Assembly (NCBI RefSeq): GCF_016458235.1
Contig: NZ_JAEMHK010000018.1
Span: 1-64,000 of the forward strand
Length of the DNA: 64,000 nucleotides
Reading direction: 5' to 3'
From: Geomonas propionica
Lineage (GTDB): Bacteria > Desulfobacterota > Desulfuromonadia > Geobacterales > Geobacteraceae
Part shown: in pieces, positions 58,743 to 64,000 of the stretch
Numbering within the stretch: the stretch's first letter is position 1
Layout: each line of letters starts with the position of its first letter
The notes under the pieces: model-generated
Databases searched by the model: none
What the model saw: the letters and a program-made list of their open reading frames with translations, nothing else
Told to the model about the DNA's origin: nothing
Program-made: the position numbers and the translations under genes

Positions 58743-59461
58743 TAGCCCGCTGCCTCTTCCTGCGCCGGCTCCGCCTTTTTCTCCTTGAAGAACACCACGA
58801 AGGCGCCGCTCCCACCCATGTCGCTGGGAGCCTGCACGAATTCCGCGATCATCCCCTTGCCGTGCTCCCTGAGCCAGTTGGCGACGGCGATCCTGAGCAC
58901 CGGTTCCCCCGGGGAATTGTTCCCCTTGCCGGTGATTACCAGCACCCCCTTCTGGCCGCGGTTGAAGGCCGCCTTGACAAAACGGTCCAGGTTTTCCAGC
59001 GCCTCGTCCCGGGTAAGACCATGCAGGTCGAGCTGCAGGTCGATCCTGATCCCGCCGCGGCGCACCTGGCGCAACCGGTTCACCGCCTGCGGCCGGGGAG
59101 CGGCCTCCTCGTCCTGGACCTGGTCCGCGAAGCGAACGTCGAGGCGCAGAGCCTCCAGGGCCTTCAGGAAAACTTCCTGGTCCTCTTCGTCACGTTTAGC
59201 CTTCGCAGTCTGCTGCGCCTTCACCTGCGTCGGCGCAGTCCTCCCGGAAATGCGCTTGATCCCGGCTACGGCCTCGAAGAACAACATCTCATCGGAGAGA
59301 TCCTGTGCCGGCGGCGCGGGCTTATCCTCCTTCTTCTTTGGAGGAGCTGTGGCCGAAGACGCGCCCGGCAAACCGAGGGAGGCGCCCTTGAGCGCCTTGA
59401 AGGGTGAAGCGCTGAACTCTTTCTGCTTGGGCTGCGGGTTCTCTTTGTCTTTCTTTTTCAT
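58742..59461 (-). CDS. Smr domain protein
   Basis: A 239-residue protein. The C-terminal Smr domain (~145-230) has the core LDLHGLTRDEALENL and VLVITGKGNNS, the latter the usual HGKG-like catalytic loop, here TGKG. Smr domains cut branched DNA or RNA; the MutS2 nuclease is a relative. The N-terminal ~130 residues are charged and low-complexity with Lys/Pro stretches. No nearby mutS. Codon use is like its neighbours. Confidence 0.9.
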   Translation of the reverse strand: MKKKDKENPQPKQKEFSASPFKALKGASLGLPGASSATAPPKKKEDKPAPPAQDLSDEMLFFEAVAGIKRISGRTAPTQVKAQQTAKAKRDEEDQEVFLKALEALRLDVRFADQVQDEEAAPRPQAVNRLRQVRRGGIRIDLQLDLHGLTRDEALENLDRFVKAAFNRGQKGVLVITGKGNNSPGEPVLRIAVANWLREHGKGMIAEFVQAPSDMGGSGAFVVFFKEKKAEPAQEEAAG

Positions 59462-59596
59462 GGGGCGGGCCCTTTCCTTTGCTTCTGCTCTGCCTGCGGC
59501 CCGTTCCTGAGGAGTGATAGATGCGCGCTAGCACAAGCTGCTGTTTTTGCTGGTTTCGAAGGGGGGAGGGTGCGCAATTTCGAGAGAGGAGATAAA

Positions 59597-59625
59597 TTAG
59601 CCTGCTCCAATCGGCATGGTATACT
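59597..59625 (+). promoter_or_regulatory. Candidate promoter of the GspE-type ATPase gene
   Basis: TTAGCC at 59597-59602, a 17-base spacer and TATACT at 59620-59625. The -35 match is weak. It implies a start near 59632 and a leader of ~75 bases if translation starts at 59707. Confidence 0.5.
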
Positions 59626-59706
59626 ACCAAGGTTTTGGGGTGCATGTCAACGAAGAGTGTCAGTCAGCGGCAGGTACTACATGCTGAGGCACGCGGGGGA
59701 AGGTGC

Positions 59707-61623
59707 ATGGAAAGTTACGGCAACTACCCGAACCAGACGGCCCGTAAGGACGGGATGGACGATTCCGGGTTGGAAATAGCCTCCCTGCTGGTGAAATCCG
59801 GTTACCTGGCGGAGCCCCAGCTGGCCTACGCCCAGCGCGTGAAGACCAAGCTGGCGACGCCGAGGACGCTGATCGCTGTACTTTTGGAGCTGGGATTCTT
59901 CAGCCGCGAGCAATTGCGCGAGACCCTGCGCAACAACATGGTCTCCGTGAAGCTGGGCGCCCTGCTGGTGGAGCTTGGTTACCTGAAGCCGACCGAACTG
60001 CAGGCCGCGCTCGGCATCCAGCGGGACGGAGACAACGGCAAGCTGCTCGGCGAGATCCTCGTGGAGCAGCGCTTCATAGAGGAGTACACGCTAGCCGAAG
60101 TGCTCGCCTTCCAACTGGGCTACCCTTTCATCGACCTTCAGGCCGCCGACATCGACCGTTCGCTCCTGGCCAAGGTACCGCAACACTGGCTCGCGCAGCA
60201 CAACTTCGTACCGGTACGCGAGGAGAACGGGCAGGTCCTGGTGGCGATAGCGGACCCGCTGAACGTGGAAGGAAGAAGGACTGCGGAGAAGCTCTTCGGG
60301 CAGGGAAGCACCATCTTCGCCATCTGCACCATGAAAGCGATCCGCGACGCCTTCACCCTACTCAAAAGAGGCATGATCCAGGGTGACGGCACCGCGACCG
60401 ACGAACACACCGTCACCGGCATCGTCAATTCCATTTTCGAAGAGGCGCTCAGGGAGGGGGCCAGCGACATCCACGTCGAGCCGATGCGCAGCGTGCTCAG
60501 GATCCGCTTCCGCCGCGACGGCATGCTGGTGCTCTACAAGGACCTGGCCAAGGAACTCGCGCTGCCGGTCAGCAGCAGGATCAAGGTAATGGCCGAGGCC
60601 GACATCGCCGAGCGCAGAAGGCACCAAGACGGCAGGATCTGCTACGAGAGCACGAAGACCGGCGCCACCTTGGACATGAGGGTCTCCTTCTACATCACCA
60701 TCTACGGTGAAAAGATCGTGCTGCGCCTTTTGAGCATGAAGGGGGAGCTGCTCGATCTGAAGGAGATCGGCATGCCCGCGCGCATGCTGGAGCGCTTCAT
60801 CGACGACGCGCTCGATACCCCCAGCGGCGTCCTCATCGTCACCGGTCCCACCGGCAGCGGCAAAACCTCGACCCTGTACAGCTGCGTGCAGCACCTGAAC
60901 GAACTCTCGACCAGCATCGTCACCGCCGAGGAACCGGTCGAGTACGTCATCGAGGGGATCGCCCAGTGTTCCATCAACCAGAAGATCGGGGTGACCTTCG
61001 AGGAGACCCTGCGCCACATCGTGCGCCAGGACCCGGACATCATCGTCCTGGGCGAAATCAGGGACAGCTTTTCCGCCGAAACGGCGATCCAGGCAGCCCT
61101 CACCGGCCACAAGGTGCTCACCACCTTCCACACCGAGGACAGCGTCGGCGGGTTGTTACGACTGATGAACATGGACATCGAGGCCTTCCTGATCGCCTCC
61201 ACCGTGGTCTGCGTGCTGGCCCAGCGCCTGTTGCGCCGGATCTGCCCCGAATGCGCCGAGCCTTACCTGCCCAATCCGACCGAACTGCGCCGGATCGGCT
61301 ACAGCAACGTCGACTTGAGGGGCGCCGAGTTCAAGACCGGGCGGGGCTGCAACAAGTGCCGCTACAGCGGCTACCGCGGCCGGGTCGGCGTCTTCGAGAT
61401 GCTGGTCCTGAACGAAATGGTGAAAGACGCCATCCTGAGCAAAAAGACGTCCTACGAGATCAGGAAAATCTCGACCGAGACCACCAGCATGGTGACCCTG
61501 CTGGAGTCGGGGTTGTGCAAGGCGGCGCGGGGCGAGGTATCGCTGCACGACACGGTGCGGCTGCTGCCGAGGATCGGCAAGCCGCGCCCGATCGCCGAGA
61601 TCAGGCGCCTTCTGGGGGAATGA
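59707..61623 (+). CDS. GspE/PulE/PilB family ATPase with MshEN domain
   Basis: About 638 residues. The N-terminal ~220 residues are MshEN/T2SSE_N-type (LVELGYLKPTELQAALGIQ, LLGEILVEQRFIEEYTLAEVLAFQLGYPFIDL), which can bind c-di-GMP. The ATPase half has Walker A GPTGSGKTS, the Asp-rich VTAEEPVEY, Walker B IIVLGEIRD and a two-CxxC zinc motif (CPECAEPY, CNKCRYSG). It drives a type IV pilus or type II secretion-like machine. Other starts at 59635 (TTG) and 59644 (ATG) are possible; I prefer 59707 for its GGGGAAGG. No pilus genes adjoin. Confidence 0.9.
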   Translation: MESYGNYPNQTARKDGMDDSGLEIASLLVKSGYLAEPQLAYAQRVKTKLATPRTLIAVLLELGFFSREQLRETLRNNMVSVKLGALLVELGYLKPTELQAALGIQRDGDNGKLLGEILVEQRFIEEYTLAEVLAFQLGYPFIDLQAADIDRSLLAKVPQHWLAQHNFVPVREENGQVLVAIADPLNVEGRRTAEKLFGQGSTIFAICTMKAIRDAFTLLKRGMIQGDGTATDEHTVTGIVNSIFEEALREGASDIHVEPMRSVLRIRFRRDGMLVLYKDLAKELALPVSSRIKVMAEADIAERRRHQDGRICYESTKTGATLDMRVSFYITIYGEKIVLRLLSMKGELLDLKEIGMPARMLERFIDDALDTPSGVLIVTGPTGSGKTSTLYSCVQHLNELSTSIVTAEEPVEYVIEGIAQCSINQKIGVTFEETLRHIVRQDPDIIVLGEIRDSFSAETAIQAALTGHKVLTTFHTEDSVGGLLRLMNMDIEAFLIASTVVCVLAQRLLRRICPECAEPYLPNPTELRRIGYSNVDLRGAEFKTGRGCNKCRYSGYRGRVGVFEMLVLNEMVKDAILSKKTSYEIRKISTETTSMVTLLESGLCKAARGEVSLHDTVRLLPRIGKPRPIAEIRRLLGE

Positions 61624-61624
61624 C

Positions 61625-62476
61625 ATGCAGAGCAAGCCCTTCGTCGACATAGTCAAGGAACAGTTGGAATCGGAAACGCTCAACCTCCCGGTATTCCACC
61701 CCATCGCCATAAAGCTGCAGGGGATCCTTGCCGGCAAAGATTTCACCATCGACCAGGTGGTGGCGCTGATCATCAAGGACCAGGCGCTGACGAGCCAGAT
61801 CCTGAGACTCGCCAACTCCGCGTTCTTCAGCGGTCTGGCCAAGGTGACCACCATCACCGACGCGGTGGTGCGGCTGGGCGCACGCGAGATCGCCAGCGTG
61901 GCCATGCTTGCCTCGCAGCAAAACAACTACAACAGCTTCACCCATCCGGAGCTTAAGAGCCACTCGCAGGTGCTTTGGAAGCACGCCATCGGCTGCGCCA
62001 TCGGCACCCGCTGGCTGTGCGAGAAGACCGGCTACAAGCAGCTGGCGCAGGAAGGGTTCATCGCCGGGCTGCTGCACGACATCGGTAGCCTGTTGATTTT
62101 GAAGGTGCTGGAGGGGATTTTGAATTCGGACAGCGAGCAGAAGGGGGTGTCCCGCGAACTCACGGCGGAGATCATCGCCGCCATGCACACGGAATCGGGG
62201 TACCAGTTGATGCAGAAATGGAACCTGCCGGAAATCTACTGCACCATCGTGCGCGACCATCACACCGAACTCACCGACACCGGCAACGTGCTGTTAAGCC
62301 TGGTGCGGCTGGTAGATCACACCTGCCGGAAGCTGGGGCTTGCGGGGACGCCGGAGCCGAACCTGATGCTGGCGGCTACCTTTGAGGCGCAAAGCATGGG
62401 GATCAAGGAGATCATGCTCGCCGAGCTGGAGATCATGATCGAGGACGCCATGGAGATGGTCACCTCTGCCGCTTGA
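61625..62476 (+). CDS. HDOD domain signalling protein
   Basis: A 283-residue protein with a single HDOD domain at ~18-220 (LPVFHPIAIKLQGILAGKDFTIDQVVALIIKDQALTSQILRLANSAFF, VVRLGAREIASVAMLAS, EGFIAGLLHDIGSLLILK). HDOD domains are non-enzymatic relatives of HD hydrolases and are linked with motility and c-di-GMP proteins. Start is one base after the GspE-like stop, so the two are coupled. Its 3' end overlaps the convergent PilZ-like gene by 17 bases. Confidence 0.92.
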   Translation: MQSKPFVDIVKEQLESETLNLPVFHPIAIKLQGILAGKDFTIDQVVALIIKDQALTSQILRLANSAFFSGLAKVTTITDAVVRLGAREIASVAMLASQQNNYNSFTHPELKSHSQVLWKHAIGCAIGTRWLCEKTGYKQLAQEGFIAGLLHDIGSLLILKVLEGILNSDSEQKGVSRELTAEIIAAMHTESGYQLMQKWNLPEIYCTIVRDHHTELTDTGNVLLSLVRLVDHTCRKLGLAGTPEPNLMLAATFEAQSMGIKEIMLAELEIMIEDAMEMVTSAA

Positions 62477-63449
62477 GAAATTCCACGAACCCCTCATCGA
62501 AGATGCGCTGCACCTCCCATTTCTCACCACGTTCCTTGGCCATGCGGATCGCCCGCACCTGGCAGCCGACGAAGGCGACCAGGAGGATGAAGGCCACGGC
62601 GATCTGCAGGCGCCACGCCCAGGCCGACAACTTGGGCTCCGGGGACGGCAGCACCCGCGGCGTTTGCTGGGACAGTTGCAGCAGTTGCTGCGCGGAAACG
62701 TAGCCGATGATGCGATCCCGGTCCGCCTCATCGATGAAGCGGTACCTCACCGCGGTGCTGAAGCGCACGCGGTCGGGGAGGTCCCGCACCTCGACCACCT
62801 CCCCCACGATTTCGATCAGGCGTTTCGAGTTGGGAACGTAGATGCTCAGCTCGATCAGCTGCCCCACGATCAGCTTCTCGTTGATGTTGATGCGCAGGCC
62901 GCCCCCGGAGATGTTGGCGACGACCGGCGGCGTTTCCTTGCGTTTTTCCAGCCTGGCGCGGATCTCCTCCCTGCTGTCCTCAAGTTCCTCCGGTTCTCCC
63001 GGCTCCGGGGTCTGCGCCGCGAACTCGATCTCCCGGCGCCGCTCCAGCCAGCGCAGCCGCACGTCCGCGTCGATCTGCGACAAGGGGAGCCGGTAGTCGA
63101 GAGGCAGGTAAACGTCCTGGCGGTAATACTCCCTGGGTTCGAAAGGGTAGACCCCTTCGATCAGCCGCAGCGCGAGGCGGTGCTCGGCGCTGTCGACGCG
63201 AACCAGTACTGCGCGGCAGGTGAGTGACTGCTCCTGCTCGGGGAGCCCCACGTTCAGGGTCTGACCGGTCACGAGCCGCGCCTCCTCAGGGAGTTGGTCC
63301 CGCGACAGGTCGACCAGCAGCAGGTCGTCATCGAGGGTGGCCACCGCCCCCCACTCCGGAAACCAGCCGCCTCCCTCCAGCGGTATCCCCACGCGCACGC
63401 GGCTCCCTTCCTGAAAGTACCGCGCGTATTGTTCCAACTCTTCAGCCAT
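62460..63449 (-). CDS. PilZ-like domain protein with a C-terminal membrane anchor
   Basis: A 329-residue protein. Residues 1-~110 form a YcgR-like N-terminal beta domain. A PilZ-like region follows with the ANISGGGLRININ motif; the RxxxR motif expected just upstream is degenerate (YYRQDVYLP), so c-di-GMP binding is uncertain. A charged linker at ~150-170 (EELEDSREEIRARLEKRKE) splits the domain. Residues ~280-298 are a membrane helix, and the short C-tail would face the periplasm. Its end overlaps the HDOD gene tail-to-tail, suggesting a linked function. Confidence 0.82.
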   Translation of the reverse strand: MAEELEQYARYFQEGSRVRVGIPLEGGGWFPEWGAVATLDDDLLLVDLSRDQLPEEARLVTGQTLNVGLPEQEQSLTCRAVLVRVDSAEHRLALRLIEGVYPFEPREYYRQDVYLPLDYRLPLSQIDADVRLRWLERRREIEFAAQTPEPGEPEELEDSREEIRARLEKRKETPPVVANISGGGLRININEKLIVGQLIELSIYVPNSKRLIEIVGEVVEVRDLPDRVRFSTAVRYRFIDEADRDRIIGYVSAQQLLQLSQQTPRVLPSPEPKLSAWAWRLQIAVAFILLVAFVGCQVRAIRMAKERGEKWEVQRIFDEGFVEFLKRQR

Positions 63450-63497
63450 ACCCCCTCCGTCCCACCTGCTTCTCTTCGGCCGCAGAGACCAAAAACC

Positions 63498-64000
63498 TTA
63501 GTGGGCTTCGGCCCAGTTCATGCCGAAGTTGAGGTCGACCTTAAGCGGGACCGAGAGGGGAAGCGCTCCCTCCATCTCGCTGCGCACCAACTCCTCCATC
63601 AGCTCCCGTTCGTTTTCCGGCACTTCGAAGACCAGTTCGTCGTGCACCTGCATGATCAGGCGGCTTGCCACCCGTTCCTCGCGCATGCGGCGGGAGACCT
63701 TGATCATGGCCGCCTTGATGATGTCGGCGGCCGAGCCCTGGATCGGGTAGTTGGTGGCGTTTCGCTGGGCAAAGGCGCGGATGTTGCCGTTCTTGCTGGC
63801 TATCTCCGGGATCTGCAGCCGGCGCCCCAGGATGGTGGTGACGAAGCCGCAGGTCTCGGCCTCGGAGATGCAGCTGTCCAGGAAGCTCCTGGCCCCGGCA
63901 TGGCGCTCGAAGTAGCTGTCGATGAAGGCCTTGGCCTGCTTGGCGGTGACCCCCAGCTCCTTGGCCAGCGAAAAGGCGCCCTGGCCGTAGATGACGCCGA
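63498..64000 (-). CDS. polA: DNA polymerase I, C-terminal part (cut by the window end)
   Basis: The last 166 residues of a family A polymerase. The frame begins mid-gene with GVIYGQGAFSLAKELG (motif B end), continues with IQGSAADIIKAAMIKV, and has motif C IMQVHDELVFEVP with the catalytic Asp-Glu. It ends FGMNWAEAH, the usual PolA end. The start lies beyond base 64000. It is 49 bases upstream of the PilZ-like gene, on the same strand. Confidence 0.95.
   Translation of the reverse strand, partial: GVIYGQGAFSLAKELGVTAKQAKAFIDSYFERHAGARSFLDSCISEAETCGFVTTILGRRLQIPEIASKNGNIRAFAQRNATNYPIQGSAADIIKAAMIKVSRRMREERVASRLIMQVHDELVFEVPENERELMEELVRSEMEGALPLSVPLKVDLNFGMNWAEAH

Overview
This window looks like the chromosome of a GC-rich, anaerobic, Geobacter-like member of the Desulfuromonadia (Geobacteraceae and relatives such as Geomonas or Citrifermentans). 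The inference rests on the gene mix: a tungsten-type aldehyde:ferredoxin oxidoreductase, a periplasmic-facing [NiFe] uptake hydrogenase operon, a 2-hydroxyacyl-CoA dehydratase/activase pair, a split P-protein glycine cleavage operon, PocR- and PilZ-type signalling and small c-type cytochromes. No 16S gene or species marker is present, so the genus is an inference. There is no insertion sequence, prophage, CRISPR array or replication origin that I can support; the ordinary mobile signal is a set of short palindromic intergenic repeats.

Layout. 1-231: a 21-bp minisatellite. 276-7959: an aldehyde-handling block with a YqhC-like AraC regulator divergent from an aldo/keto reductase and a zinc alcohol dehydrogenase, then a metallo-beta-lactamase-fold protein, a Tat-signal four-cluster ferredoxin plus AOR, and a flavodoxin. 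8128-14352 (minus): gcvT-gcvH-gcvPA-gcvPB-lipM-lipA, glycine cleavage with its own lipoylation enzymes. 14493-18540: a small membrane protein, the dehydratase/activase pair, a membrane-anchored dihaem protein, an HExxH protein and a helical protein of unknown role. 18683-22853 (minus): two OmpA-type porins, MscL with a zinc-ribbon tail, and a cation-efflux-like protein. 23129-25635: tRNA-Asn, a TiaS-like protein, a molybdenum-storage-protein homologue, a small unknown and a 50-residue lipoprotein.

25826-33099: a TetR-controlled TolC/HlyD/ABC exporter that corresponds to the CecR-YbhGFSR system with YbhF split into two genes. 33322-35671: a NarL-type sensor/regulator pair. 35960-40457: hydrogenase small subunit, large subunit, cytochrome b, maturation protease and a lipoprotein cytochrome c. 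40720-43617: a YgiB/YgiC/YjfL-like three-gene module in which the DUF1190-like part is a tail on a larger membrane protein. 43866-49567: an orphan ModA and three two-component proteins. 49667-55424: MarR regulator, GH13 glycosidase, cytidylate-kinase-like protein, PilZ protein, single-domain response regulator and an NAD(P)-binding protein. 55637-64000: thiamine-binding-type protein, Tle1-like hydrolase, FKBP, ROK kinase, Smr protein, GspE/PilB-type ATPase, HDOD protein, PilZ-like membrane protein and the 3' end of polA.

Themes that tie the window together are aldehyde and hydrogen metabolism, Mo/W cofactor supply (AOR, ModA, molybdenum-storage homologue), envelope maintenance and c-di-GMP/two-component signalling. 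The least explained parts are the TiaS-like/MoSto-like pair, the DUF1190 fusion module, the dehydratase pair with its small membrane partner, and several intergenic inverted repeats whose arms are built from reiterated short motifs, one of which also appears as a coding minisatellite in the ABC exporter.
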